64,000 bases of DNA, taken from Mucilaginibacter agri (lineage in GTDB: Bacteria > Bacteroidota > Bacteroidia > Sphingobacteriales > Sphingobacteriaceae). Where the stretch lies: contig NZ_WWEO01000041.1 in assembly GCF_009928685.1 (NCBI RefSeq), positions 434,001-498,000 on the forward strand, read 5' to 3'. Below the pieces are notes generated by a model. It did not search any database. It saw only the letters and a program-made list of their open reading frames with translations, and had not been told where the DNA came from. The translations under genes and the position numbers were made by a program. Below, one piece after another: positions 33,825-42,850 of the stretch (its first letter is position 1; every line of letters starts with the position of its first letter).

Positions 33825-35306
33825 ATGATATCTACTTTTGCACAACACGAGTTAAAGGCATTCTGGCGGTCGAAAAATACAGGTAAAAATCTGGCCACAC
33901 GTATCGTAATGGCTATACTGATTTTATACCTGCTCCTCAACGTATTGGTAGTTGCTTTTTATCTGGATAAGATCATCGATAAAGCTATGCCCGATGAGGA
34001 CATAATCCCCGGGTTCTGTGGTATCCTGCTCTACTATTTCCTGGCCGATTTGCTGATGCGCCTGCAATTACAGGAATTACCAACACTACGGGTGCAGCCC
34101 TATTTAACATTACCAATTAAGCGCAATAGCGTGGTTGGATATTTATCATTTACAGCGCTACTTTCCGTTTTTAACCTGTGGCCGGTGCTGCTGTTTACAC
34201 CATTTACAGTTAAGATTATTGCGCACGAAAACGGTGCATCTGTAGCAACGGTTTTCATACTGGCTATTTTGGGCCTCACCGTTTTTAATAATTACCTGGC
34301 TTTATACATCAAGCGGAAATCCAATCTCAATGGCTGGGTGTTTTTGGTTGCCGCGGGCGTGTTAATATTAATTGGCATTGCCGATTTCTCCTGGCACCTG
34401 TACTCTATACGTGGTATTTCGGCATATCTGTTTGGGCATTTAATTAAGCAGCCCGTATTAGTGCTGTTGCCAATGTTATTAGGCGCAGCTATGTATTATT
34501 TAAATTTTCTGTACCTCAAGGAAAATCTGTACCTCGAAGAGTTAGGGTCGCGCAAGGCATCGGCCTATAAAAGCAGTACAGAAATACCGCTGCTGGGTTA
34601 CTTTGGCCATATAGGCGATTTGGTGGCAAACGAGATCAAGCTCATACTGCGCAATAAAAGGCCGCGGTCTTCCCTGGTGGTTTCACTGTTCTTTATGTTT
34701 TATGGTTTGATATTTTATACCAATCCGCAATATCAGAGCTCGCCGGGAATCAAATTGTTGCCAGCTATATTTATGACCGGTATTTTTATTATCAGCTACG
34801 GCCAGTTTATGTTTAGCTGGCAGGCCAATCATTTTGATGGCATACTGGTCAGCAAAGTTGATTTTAAAGATTTTTTAAGGGGCAAGTATCTGCTGTTTAC
34901 CCTAATATCAACCCTTGTATTTATACTCACTATCCCATACGTTTATTTTGGTTGGAATATATTGCTAGCCCATTTTTGCATGTATTTGTGGAACCTCGGA
35001 ATTAATACCACCATTGTGCTCTTCTTCGCTAACCGTAACTACAAACGCATCGATCTGTCGAAAGGGGCATCATTTAACTGGGAGGGCGTTGGCGCTACGC
35101 AAATGCTGCTGGGATTGCCATTAATGATAGGGCCATATTTAATTTACTGGCCGCTCGCCGCGTTTGGGCATCGCGATATTGCGTTTATTGCTATTGGTAT
35201 TGTGGGCTTGCTGTTTATACTCACCCGCAGTTACTGGATCAAACAACTCGAAAAAGATTTTAACGAAAAAAGATACACCATAGCCGAAGGCTTCAGAGCG
35301 AAATAG
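33825..35306 (+). CDS. DUF5687-family multi-pass membrane protein (ABC permease-like)
   Basis: A 493-residue membrane protein with about twelve hydrophobic segments (e.g. I-V-M-A-I-L-I-L-Y-L-L-L-N-V-L-V-V-A-F-Y near 26). It fits the DUF5687 group of Bacteroidota. The stop lies 2 bp from the ATPase gene, as for a membrane subunit with its ABC ATPase. The transported substrate cannot be read. The 221 bp upstream hold no recognised feature beyond AT-rich sequence. Confidence 0.82.
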   Translation: MISTFAQHELKAFWRSKNTGKNLATRIVMAILILYLLLNVLVVAFYLDKIIDKAMPDEDIIPGFCGILLYYFLADLLMRLQLQELPTLRVQPYLTLPIKRNSVVGYLSFTALLSVFNLWPVLLFTPFTVKIIAHENGASVATVFILAILGLTVFNNYLALYIKRKSNLNGWVFLVAAGVLILIGIADFSWHLYSIRGISAYLFGHLIKQPVLVLLPMLLGAAMYYLNFLYLKENLYLEELGSRKASAYKSSTEIPLLGYFGHIGDLVANEIKLILRNKRPRSSLVVSLFFMFYGLIFYTNPQYQSSPGIKLLPAIFMTGIFIISYGQFMFSWQANHFDGILVSKVDFKDFLRGKYLLFTLISTLVFILTIPYVYFGWNILLAHFCMYLWNLGINTTIVLFFANRNYKRIDLSKGASFNWEGVGATQMLLGLPLMIGPYLIYWPLAAFGHRDIAFIAIGIVGLLFILTRSYWIKQLEKDFNEKRYTIAEGFRAK

Positions 35307-35308
35307 TT

Positions 35309-36016
35309 ATGATTGAAATAAAGGACTTAAAAAAGGTTTATGCGGGTGTGCCTGTAGTAAATATCCCGCAGTTAAATATCGCCAGAGGCGAAAGCATTGG
35401 TTTGGTTGGTAATAACGGTGCCGGTAAAACAACACTGTTTCGGATGATGCTCGATCTCATTCGACCGGATGGTGGTGAGGTGTTATCTAATGGTGAAGTG
35501 GTGGCTGGCCACGAGCACTGGAAAAATTATACTGCAGCCTATCTCGACGAAGGATTTTTAATAGACTACTTAACCCCCGAGGAATATTTCTATTTTATCG
35601 GCGGCCTGCACAAATACAGCCGCCCGCAGGTAGATGAATACCTGGCCGGAAAAGCAGATTTCTTTAACGGTGAAATATTGAAACGTGGCAAATACATCCG
35701 CGATCTTTCTAAAGGAAATCAATGCAAAGTGGGGGTTGCTGCTTGCCTGCTCCAAAAACCCGATCTGCTTATGCTCGACGAGCCTTTCGCCAATATTGAC
35801 CCGAGTACCCAGATCCGCCTCAAAAACGTATTGAAGGAGCTAAATAGCCAGGGCATAACCACACTAGTATCCAGCCACGATTTAAACCACGTTACCGACG
35901 TAAGTAACCGAATTTTGTTAATGGAGAAAGGTAAGATCATTAAGGATATCGAAACCAACTCGTCGACCTTAACAGATTTGGAGGCTTATTTTGCCGTTGG
36001 TGGGCAGACTGTATAG
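35309..36016 (+). CDS. ABC transporter ATP-binding protein
   Basis: A 235-residue ATPase with Walker A G-N-N-G-A-G-K-T-T (about residue 34), a Q-loop-like region, signature variant L-S-K-G-N-Q-C, Walker B L-L-M-L-D-E-P, and H-loop V-S-S-H-D. The signature L-S-K-G replaces the canonical L-S-G-G, a tolerated variant. It pairs with the DUF5687 membrane protein encoded 2 bp upstream. Confidence 0.95.
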   Translation: MIEIKDLKKVYAGVPVVNIPQLNIARGESIGLVGNNGAGKTTLFRMMLDLIRPDGGEVLSNGEVVAGHEHWKNYTAAYLDEGFLIDYLTPEEYFYFIGGLHKYSRPQVDEYLAGKADFFNGEILKRGKYIRDLSKGNQCKVGVAACLLQKPDLLMLDEPFANIDPSTQIRLKNVLKELNSQGITTLVSSHDLNHVTDVSNRILLMEKGKIIKDIETNSSTLTDLEAYFAVGGQTV

Positions 36017-36038
36017 TGAGCAAGTAAAATAAAGCTTC

Positions 36039-36116
36039 TGTCATTTCGACGATAGGAGAAATAGTGTATAGCGTTAATGTTAAATGCATAAGATTTCTCC
36101 TATCGTCGAAATGACA
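36039..36116. repeat. Long inverted repeat, likely dispersed intergenic element
   Basis: A 24-bp perfect inverted repeat (arms 36039-36062 and 36093-36116) with a 30-nt centre. The arm core TTTCGACGATAGGAGAAAT resembles the palindromic intergenic repeats seen across Sphingobacteria genomes. It fills most of the gap between the ABC pair and the GNAT gene, with no gene or clear terminator. Confidence 0.75.
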
Positions 36117-36192
36117 AAGGGGATATATCGGGTGCGGATGAGTGGGTTCTTTAAAATAAACAACTTATTTTAGCTGTTAAATCACCGATCGC

Positions 36193-36693
36193 ATGCATAC
36201 CATCACCTCCGCTACCATTACCGATGTATCTACCATTCGCCAATTGGCAGAAGATACCTGGTGGCCTACCTATTCACCAATATTGGAGAAAGAGCAGATT
36301 CGTTTTATGTTGGATCTGATCTATAATGAGGATACTATAAAAAAGCAAATTGAAGAAGGAGAGCAGATTTTTCTGCTTTTAAAAGAAGGCGACAAGGCTG
36401 TTGCCTTTGCGGGATACTCGCCTTATGTTGCTGAACCTGCTGCCTACAAACTGCACAAGCTATATTGCCTGCCCGAAACTCAGGGCAAAGGTTATGGCCG
36501 TATTTTGATAAATACCGTAAGCCGTATTGCAGCCGGTACAGGGGCCACTAAGCTGTTGTTGAACGTTAATCGACACAACACAGCACTCTCCTTTTACCAA
36601 AAAATGGGCTTTGACATTGCTCGCGAAGAAGACATTGCCATAGGCCCATATTGGATGAATGATTATATAATGCAGAAACCGCTTATCCCTTAG
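36193..36693 (+). CDS. GNAT-family N-acetyltransferase
   Basis: A 166-residue acetyltransferase with the acetyl-CoA loop L-P-E-T-Q-G-K-G-Y-G-R-I-L (about residues 93-105) and a C-terminal A-L-S-F-Y-Q-K-M-G-F. The substrate is not predictable. Its stop codon overlaps the convergent M28 peptidase stop (36690-36692 and 36691-36693), and no terminator separates them. Confidence 0.92.
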   Translation: MHTITSATITDVSTIRQLAEDTWWPTYSPILEKEQIRFMLDLIYNEDTIKKQIEEGEQIFLLLKEGDKAVAFAGYSPYVAEPAAYKLHKLYCLPETQGKGYGRILINTVSRIAAGTGATKLLLNVNRHNTALSFYQKMGFDIAREEDIAIGPYWMNDYIMQKPLIP

Positions 36694-37994
36694 TTTACGC
36701 TAAGTGGTGGGATACGGGTTGGCGTATCTGTGCCTGCAATAATAGTTTTAGAGCTTAAAGCAATAGCCTTAATGGTAGCGGTAATGTTAGCTACATCCAG
36801 CGTGCTCAACTCGTCTTTCACAGTGTGATAATACTTATCAATGTCGATCTGATCAGTTGAGATAGTGTGAGCCGGTACGCCTACTTTGGCTAAAGAAGCA
36901 TTGTCGCTGCGGTAAAACAGGTTTTGCTCGGTATAAGGGTCCGGATAGAATTTAAACGCGGTGCCGTCAAGGTTCTTTTGCAGAATCTTCCCAAAATCCG
37001 AACGTTCGTAACCTGTAATAAATGCCGAGTTTTCACCAAATTTTGATGCCTTACCGATCATCTCGATGTTGAACATGGCAGATACTTTTTGCGGATCAAC
37101 CTGCGTAGCAAAATATTGCGAACCGTATTCGCCGATCTCTTCGGCAGTAAAGGCAACGAAGATAATGCTGCGTGCGTTGTTGTTTAACTTTTTATAGTAT
37201 TTAGCCAGGGTGATGACAGCCGTTGTACCAGATGCATCATCATCAGCACCGTTAGCAATACTATCGCCCTCCATTGGTTTAATAATCCCCAGGTGATCGT
37301 AGTGGCCACTGAAAATTACGTACTCGTCTGGCTTGGTCTTGCCCTTGATCATACCTGCAATGTTGAACAACGGTAGTTGCTCAGATTTGATCTCCACGTT
37401 TACATCAAAAGATTTTACATCGTCAAACGTGCCTAAAACAAACACAATCTGAGGGCCGCCTTCTGCCGGTTTTAATGAGTTGCTGCCTTTGCCGAAAGCA
37501 CCACGGATGCGTCCGAAAAATGCTTCGAATTTCGGATCTACCAATACCAGTGAGTTCTTGCCGCTTTTTCTGATGGTGCCAAATTCTTTCTGGAAGTTTT
37601 GATCGGCTCCTACTTTAATAACCTGTACATCGGCATTGCTTGCCCACTTAAAGTTACCGTTAGTCATCGCCACCACATGATCACCGGCTACGGCAGTACC
37701 ATTAATACTTGCCTCTACCTTTACCGGCGTAGTGTGGGTCATTTTAAAATTCTGACGGAAGCCGTCGTCGCCGGGCAGTGGCTCAAGGCCGGCTTTTTTG
37801 TATTCGCCCTCTATAAACTGGGCAGCTTTTTCAATGCCCGGTGTAAAGGTGGCGCGACCCTGCATATCATCAGCAGTTAGCGTTGTGATAATTTTAAGAA
37901 TATCATCCTGTTTGATCAGTTTATCTACATTCTGACCGAAGCTATAAGCGCTCGATAATACCAGCGAAGCGGCTATAAAAGTTTTCTTCATCAT
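36690..37994 (-). CDS. M28-family zinc metallopeptidase, exported
   Basis: A 434-residue secreted aminopeptidase-like enzyme. It has a signal peptide (FIAASLVLSSAYSFGQ) and the co-catalytic zinc site of the family: S-G-H-Y-D-H-L-G, N-G-A-D-D-D-A-S-G-T, A-F-T-A-E-E-I-G-E-Y-G-S, and a final His in D-K-Y-Y-H-T-V-K-D-E. Its start overlaps the stop of the M61 gene by one base (TAATG), so the two are translationally coupled. A periplasmic role in peptide turnover is expected. Confidence 0.93.
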   Translation of the reverse strand: MMKKTFIAASLVLSSAYSFGQNVDKLIKQDDILKIITTLTADDMQGRATFTPGIEKAAQFIEGEYKKAGLEPLPGDDGFRQNFKMTHTTPVKVEASINGTAVAGDHVVAMTNGNFKWASNADVQVIKVGADQNFQKEFGTIRKSGKNSLVLVDPKFEAFFGRIRGAFGKGSNSLKPAEGGPQIVFVLGTFDDVKSFDVNVEIKSEQLPLFNIAGMIKGKTKPDEYVIFSGHYDHLGIIKPMEGDSIANGADDDASGTTAVITLAKYYKKLNNNARSIIFVAFTAEEIGEYGSQYFATQVDPQKVSAMFNIEMIGKASKFGENSAFITGYERSDFGKILQKNLDGTAFKFYPDPYTEQNLFYRSDNASLAKVGVPAHTISTDQIDIDKYYHTVKDELSTLDVANITATIKAIALSSKTIIAGTDTPTRIPPLSVN

Positions 37995-39865
37995 TATTTT
38001 ACTTTGGTTGATAACCATTCGTTGCGTAGGGTTAATTGTGGTTGACTTGGTGTTTTGCCTGCTTTCTCGTAAGATACAATTTCGTAAGAAGGATCTTCTG
38101 CGAGGGTAATGGTAGTTTTATGTTCTCCGGTACGGTTGCTGTATGCTACTTCAATTTTATCGCCCGGTTTTTTAGCTGCTACAATAGCATTAAATGAGGC
38201 GCCATCTTTTACGGGCTGCCCATCAGCCAATGTAACACGGTCGCCGGCATCGAGGCCGGCTTTGTAAGCAGGTGTACCTTGTAATGTGCTCGAGGTAATT
38301 AACAAACCTTCGGTACCAACACTGCGCGCCATGCCCTCGCTACCGCGAAATGCAGGAGCTGCGATACGCCCAGCCCAGGCCTTACCAGGGTTAGCATGTT
38401 GCAATATTAAACCCGCTTTATCTAACAAAGCAGCATAGTTGTTTTTATCTAAACCGTAAACATATTTTTTAAAGAAGTCGGCAGCAAATGTTGGGCTCTT
38501 AGTGAATTTAGCCAGTACGTTTTGCAGGTCTGAAATAGTATATGCTCTTTCTACCTTACCATGTGCTAACCATACCTGGCGCATGTAATCGTCGAGCGTT
38601 AAGTTAAACTCGCTGCGCAGATGCAAATCAAGCGCTAATGCAATAGCGCCACCGTATACATAATAGCTGTTAAAAATGTTGTTTTTATTGGTAGGGTCGA
38701 TAGCTACACCCGCATCTGCATAAACCGCATAGCGGCTCGCCTGTACAGCCGAATAGTTAGTCGCTCCCGGCGTGTTCAATACAGAGTTGATTAACCCCGC
38801 AGCGCTACCGTAAAAATCTTCCGGCGTATTAAAACCAGCACGGCTCAACAATAGTTCGCCATAATATTGGGTGAAGCCTTCGGCAAACCAAAGCTCATTG
38901 CTCATGTTGGCATGCTCAAAGTTAAAGGGCTCCAATGTTTTAGGGCGAATGCGCTCCACATTCCAGCTGTGGAAATACTCATGCGAAAACGTACCTAATA
39001 ACCGTTTCTCGTTACCTGCTACTTTTGCCGACGTTTGTACTATGCAGGTAGAGTTGCGGTGTTCCATACCATCGCCAGAGTTGGTTGGATAAATATCGTC
39101 TATGAAGGTGTAGTTGCCAAAATCATAAGTCGGCAACTCGCCAAAAACGGCTTTTTCTTCCAGCACTAAACGCTGTACCATTTTACCAAAGTTATCAATA
39201 GTGGCCTGATCGTCGTTAGAGTGCGTGGTTAAATGGATTGCCTCTTTTTTGCCGTCGGTGTTAACCACTTCCCAGCTGTATTGCTTGTAATCCGAAAGCT
39301 CGGTTGGGCTATCCATCAGGTATTGCAGGTCCGGAGCCGAGAAGGTATTAAAACCTTCTGGTTTTAGTTGCGTGGCTACGCGCCAGCCTTTTTGCTCTGC
39401 ATCCGGAAACTGTACGGTTATAGGGCGTTTGTCCATGCCATAGATCCACATCATCGTACCAGGCATATTCAGGTGTGCGTGGCTTTCGTCTATACTTACA
39501 TAGGTACCGTCTACCATGTTGCCGAAAAGCGTATAAGTGATCTTAACACCATCGTCGTGGTAAGGGATCTCGTAAACATCGCCTTCCAGTTGATTAACGG
39601 TTAATGGTTTATCGTTTTTATCGAAGGCTTTTACCTGGTAAACGTTTTTGCCAAATTCGTGCGTGGCATACCTGCCCGGCGACGAACGGCTCATGCGCAT
39701 TCTGAGCGGACCACCCGGTAATTGCTTTACACGCATGGTAACCTCGGCCTCGTGGTGCACGGCATTAGGAAAAGATATAGAATAAGCAACCGGAGTGAGG
39801 GTTTGGGCAACCGCAGTGGCCGACCATAGCCCGAGGGCGCTTGCTGCAAGTAATAGTTTTTTCAT
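37994..39865 (-). CDS. M61-family glycyl aminopeptidase-like enzyme with PDZ domain
   Basis: A 623-residue exported protein with a signal peptide (AASALGLWSATAVAQ). The zinc motif is H-E-Y-F-H in F-S-H-E-Y-F-H-S-W-N-V, with the third Glu in L-W-F-A-E-G-F-T-Q-Y-Y. A PDZ domain with L-Q-G-T-P-A-Y-K-A-G-L-D-A-G-D-R-V lies near residue 530-600. M61 enzymes cleave N-terminal residues from small peptides. It is the first gene of a two-gene peptidase operon with the M28 gene. Confidence 0.94.
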   Translation of the reverse strand: MKKLLLAASALGLWSATAVAQTLTPVAYSISFPNAVHHEAEVTMRVKQLPGGPLRMRMSRSSPGRYATHEFGKNVYQVKAFDKNDKPLTVNQLEGDVYEIPYHDDGVKITYTLFGNMVDGTYVSIDESHAHLNMPGTMMWIYGMDKRPITVQFPDAEQKGWRVATQLKPEGFNTFSAPDLQYLMDSPTELSDYKQYSWEVVNTDGKKEAIHLTTHSNDDQATIDNFGKMVQRLVLEEKAVFGELPTYDFGNYTFIDDIYPTNSGDGMEHRNSTCIVQTSAKVAGNEKRLLGTFSHEYFHSWNVERIRPKTLEPFNFEHANMSNELWFAEGFTQYYGELLLSRAGFNTPEDFYGSAAGLINSVLNTPGATNYSAVQASRYAVYADAGVAIDPTNKNNIFNSYYVYGGAIALALDLHLRSEFNLTLDDYMRQVWLAHGKVERAYTISDLQNVLAKFTKSPTFAADFFKKYVYGLDKNNYAALLDKAGLILQHANPGKAWAGRIAAPAFRGSEGMARSVGTEGLLITSSTLQGTPAYKAGLDAGDRVTLADGQPVKDGASFNAIVAAKKPGDKIEVAYSNRTGEHKTTITLAEDPSYEIVSYEKAGKTPSQPQLTLRNEWLSTKVK

Positions 39866-39941
39866 GAGGGGACTAAATTAATATGGTCCCGAATTTAAGA
39901 GATAAACCTTAAAAAACTATTTGTTGCCCCGATATTGTTAC

Positions 39942-41060
39942 TTAATCATAGCTCTGCCGCTCCATGTCATAATCCGATTGCCCAGTGATGATCTTCTTTC
40001 GATGCTCCACGTCATTTTCGAGCTGGTAATCATAAACCTGGTCGGTAACGGCTATGTCGCGATCTTTATCGCGTTCGGCAAAGTGAATGTTGGCTTCAGA
40101 GAGCTTTGCAACGGCCACATCATAAGGCCCCTTCGGCGACATCAGCTTAACAAATACCGGTAAGCATTCGAACAAAATAAAGAGATAACCTATAAATGAC
40201 TGCGCCATATAGGTATCCAGATCGCGGGTGCCGTTGGTGTTGTACGAGAGCTGCCCTAAAGCCCAGTTTCGGTCGGCAAAGCCAGCTACGTTGGCGAGGC
40301 TGTCCAATTGTTTGTCGGTAAATAAACGCGTGCTGTTTAATCCTTCATAATCTTTTCGGGCACCAAGGTAGTTGTCCATCTTACCCAGATCGTCGGTAAC
40401 CGTTTTGAGGCGATTTTCCTTTTCGGCTAGTATCGCGGCCTTTTGCTTGGCGTAAGTTCCATAGCCCGAAATACCGGAAGTCTGGTTCGTTTTATCCCCA
40501 AAAACCTCCTGGTTGAGTTCGTAGCGCGAATGGTTAATGTCTTTCTCCAGCGAATCTTTTTCCTTTTTAAGATCGAGATTGTGGCCAAGCTCCATAGCGT
40601 ATTTCTGCTGGTAGGTTTTCTGCAGGGTGTCTATCTTGCTGTGCTGTCCTTTTAGATAAGCGGTTTTTAATTTCTGGCGGATCTCTTTATCGAAGATCTT
40701 AAGTTCGAGCGGGCGGGAAATTACGATACCGATCATAATAGCCAACAGGATACGTGGCGAGGCTTGCAGTATTTGCTGATTGGTGGTGCCTTGTTTGTTT
40801 ATGCTGGATACAATGTAGCGGTCCATATTAAAAATGGCGGTACCCCATAGTAAGCCAAACAGAATTGCGAAGCCTACGGCAAACGCATTGCCGCTGAATA
40901 CGAAGTACATAGCGTATCCGCCAGACAGGGATGCAAATAATGCGGTAAAGAAAATGGTGGCACCAATACCCACATATTTATTATGCTCGATAGGGTATTT
41001 TTTTAATGTGCCTATATGTGCGCCCGAACAGAACCAAAAGAAACGGGTTACTTTTTTCAT
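39942..41060 (-). CDS. DUF4407-family membrane protein
   Basis: A 372-residue protein with three hydrophobic segments in the N-terminal 120 residues, then a long coiled-coil-like stretch (about 125-250, rich in K/E/Q such as L-K-K-E-K-D-S-L-E-K-D-I). A last hydrophobic segment lies near 290-305 (S-F-I-G-Y-L-F-I-L-F-E-C-L-P-V-F). This matches DUF4407, a family with no firm role. It is single-gene and divergent from the rhodanese gene. Confidence 0.85.
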   Translation of the reverse strand: MKKVTRFFWFCSGAHIGTLKKYPIEHNKYVGIGATIFFTALFASLSGGYAMYFVFSGNAFAVGFAILFGLLWGTAIFNMDRYIVSSINKQGTTNQQILQASPRILLAIMIGIVISRPLELKIFDKEIRQKLKTAYLKGQHSKIDTLQKTYQQKYAMELGHNLDLKKEKDSLEKDINHSRYELNQEVFGDKTNQTSGISGYGTYAKQKAAILAEKENRLKTVTDDLGKMDNYLGARKDYEGLNSTRLFTDKQLDSLANVAGFADRNWALGQLSYNTNGTRDLDTYMAQSFIGYLFILFECLPVFVKLMSPKGPYDVAVAKLSEANIHFAERDKDRDIAVTDQVYDYQLENDVEHRKKIITGQSDYDMERQSYD

Positions 41061-41150
41061 TGATTTATAGCGTGTTTTACTTCTTTGTTACACCTATGAA
41101 ACGCACTAAGGCTTTGATTGTTACAAACAACTTGTATAACATAAAAAACT

Positions 41151-41158
41151 TACCTTTG
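41151..41158 (+). promoter_or_regulatory. Candidate -7 element for the rhodanese gene
   Basis: TACCTTTG matches the Bacteroidota -7 consensus and lies 17 bp upstream of the start, implying a very short leader. A TTG sits 16 bp upstream, a somewhat short spacing. Confidence 0.5.
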
Positions 41159-41175
41159 CCTTATAATATTAAACC

Positions 41176-41490
41176 ATGAAAGAAGTAACAGTACAGGAAC
41201 TGAAAGATATGAAAGATAGCGGACAAGATTTTCAACTGATCGATGTGCGCGAGGACTTTGAATACCAGATGTCGAACCTTGACGGCGAGAACATTCCGCT
41301 GGGTGGCATTTTAATTGAAACTGATAAAATAAGCAAGGATAAACCCGTAGTTATTATGTGCCGCAGCGGCAAACGCAGCGCGGTGGCTTTATACCAGCTA
41401 GAGCAACAAGGCTTTACCAACCTGGCTAACCTGCAAGGCGGTATCTTAGCCTGGCAAGCCGAAATAGACCCTACCATTAGCGTTTACTAA
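41176..41490 (+). CDS. Rhodanese-like sulfurtransferase domain protein
   Basis: A 104-residue single-domain rhodanese. It has L-I-D-V-R-E-D-F-E-Y at the start and the active loop C-R-S-G-K-R-S with the catalytic Cys (about residue 61), then N-L-Q-G-G-I-L-A-W. It could transfer persulfide sulfur or act as a thiol-redox partner. It is followed after 2 bp by a small membrane protein. Confidence 0.93.
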   Translation: MKEVTVQELKDMKDSGQDFQLIDVREDFEYQMSNLDGENIPLGGILIETDKISKDKPVVIMCRSGKRSAVALYQLEQQGFTNLANLQGGILAWQAEIDPTISVY

Positions 41491-41492
41491 GC

Positions 41493-41690
41493 ATGAAAGG
41501 CAAAATAGTGCTTAATACCCTCTATACTGTGGGTATATTTCTATGTATTATTACCCTGATATGGGGTTTTCAGAATAGCCGTTATGAATTTGTGATGGCG
41601 GCCGTATTGGTAGGCGCCACCTTTGTTGTTCTAAAAATTAAACTGGTAAAAGAAGTTAAGAACATCATCAAAAACAGTAGCAAAAAATAA
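41493..41690 (+). CDS. Small two-helix membrane protein, DUF6358-like
   Basis: A 65-residue protein with two hydrophobic segments (about 7-25 and 33-50) and a Lys-rich tail (K-L-V-K-E-V-K-N-I-I-K-N). It resembles DUF6358. It is likely co-expressed with the rhodanese and ends the transcript before a terminator. Function unknown. Confidence 0.75.
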   Translation: MKGKIVLNTLYTVGIFLCIITLIWGFQNSRYEFVMAAVLVGATFVVLKIKLVKEVKNIIKNSSKK

Positions 41691-41746
41691 CTTTAAGTAG
41701 AGTCTGGAATCGAGATACAAGAATCAAGACTTTTGGAAAGATAGAG

Positions 41747-41774
41747 AGCCTCTGGTTTGCCGGGGGCTTTTTTA
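41747..41774 (+). terminator. Terminator after the rhodanese/DUF6358 pair
   Basis: A 9-bp stem with some G-U pairs (AGCCTCTGG with CCGGGGGCT, TTTG loop) is followed by six T plus ATTT. It reads only on the plus strand. Confidence 0.75.
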
Positions 41775-41775
41775 T

Positions 41776-42258
41776 TTAAGTAATAATCGGTTCATCCGTA
41801 TGGCCAATGTGCTCATCGAAATGAGGTGTATGTGTCTCAGCTACCTGAGCAGTAGGCTTGAGCTTATACATCCATACACCCAGGCCAATAGTTAGCGGAT
41901 AAAACATCACCCACGCGAAATCGGGGTTATTATATTGTGGCAACGAATTACCAGCGTAAGTTACAAAGGGAAGCAAGGCTATTACCATACCCGCAAATGT
42001 GAGGATGATTTTAATTAACCTTGTTTTAGAAGTAAAAAGATTAGTGATCCATGCACTAAATAAAAGTAAGAGCCAACACGGGATAGAAAATAACCAACCA
42101 CATACCAGCATATACAGCAGGTAAACAACTACATCGCGTAACGTATTAAATTTGTAGGGTGTTTGGGTTATTAGCTGTACAAACATTTGCAACACAGGTG
42201 CCAGGGCCACGCTGGTAAGCCAAACTTTTAAAGTATATGGAAGCACCCGGTATTTCAT
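41776..42258 (-). CDS. Hypothetical membrane protein
   Basis: A 160-residue protein with four predicted hydrophobic segments (from V-W-L-T-S-V-A-L-A-P-V-L to T-I-G-L-G-V-W-M-Y) and a soluble, His- and acid-rich C-terminus (E-T-H-T-P-H-F-D-E-H-I-G-H-T-D-E-P). I choose the ATG at 42258; a longer start at 42327 adds 23 residues. I do not recognise a family. The His-rich tail might bind metal. Confidence 0.6.
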   Translation of the reverse strand: MKYRVLPYTLKVWLTSVALAPVLQMFVQLITQTPYKFNTLRDVVVYLLYMLVCGWLFSIPCWLLLLFSAWITNLFTSKTRLIKIILTFAGMVIALLPFVTYAGNSLPQYNNPDFAWVMFYPLTIGLGVWMYKLKPTAQVAETHTPHFDEHIGHTDEPIIT

Positions 42259-42367
42259 GTTAAGTGACAGATTCTTATTGGTATACGGGTTTGCAATTGA
42301 AAAAGATACATTCGCGGGTCTAAACATTTTAGTTGTAGCCGCAAACGGTGGGCGGTAAGTTCCTAAA

Positions 42368-42397
42368 TGGCAGGATTTCCTGTGAGAAACCCTGCCA
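42368..42397. repeat. Hairpin with CCTGCCA arms
   Basis: TGGCAGG and CCTGCCA (7 bp) flank a 16-nt centre (further partial pairing by GTTTC-like sequence). No T-run follows on either strand. It may be a small dispersed repeat and not a terminator. Confidence 0.45.
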
Positions 42398-42441
42398 GGA
42401 CTTAAGAGACTCTGCTGAAACTTAAGAGTTAAAACAAGTTT

Positions 42442-42711
42442 TTACGCAATCATTGCCTCGCGGGCAAATAATTTGGAGCTTACTGCCTCAATAAATTGTT
42501 GCCTGGGCTTAGGGCTGCTGGAGCATCGCCAGCCGGCAGCTATGGCATAAATTATTTCTATTTCAGATTTAGTAGGATAATGTTTCCTGAACACTGCTAT
42601 CAGGTAATCAATCTCGCTTACTTCTTCGCATGATATATATCCGCGGTGCTCGGGTATTTTTTTGTCATCTATCAGCGACCAGTCTTCATTCAAAATTTTT
42701 TGTACTGACAT
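42442..42711 (-). CDS. Small hypothetical protein
   Basis: An 89-residue soluble protein (M-S-V-Q-K-I-L-N-E-D-W ... A-R-E-A-M-I-A) with helical pattern and a G-W-R-C-S-S segment. The ATG at 42711 is preferred to the extended start at 42762. No family recognised. It stands between the GH9 gene and a small membrane gene with short gaps, so it is a modest-confidence gene. Confidence 0.55.
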   Translation of the reverse strand: MSVQKILNEDWSLIDDKKIPEHRGYISCEEVSEIDYLIAVFRKHYPTKSEIEIIYAIAAGWRCSSSPKPRQQFIEAVSSKLFAREAMIA

Positions 42712-42850
42712 GGCGACATATGGTTTAAAGGTTATTGGGGGGCGGTATGTTAAATATAACAATAAAAAGAGCCTCAGACAACCCGTATAAACACCTTATT
42801 TGATATGGATACCATTTCGAGAAATTATATATTCTAATTAAGTATTGCTG

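Noticed and set aside
42368..42397. Hairpin as a terminator of the 89-residue gene
   Set aside because: No T-run follows on the minus strand, so it is recorded as a repeat only.
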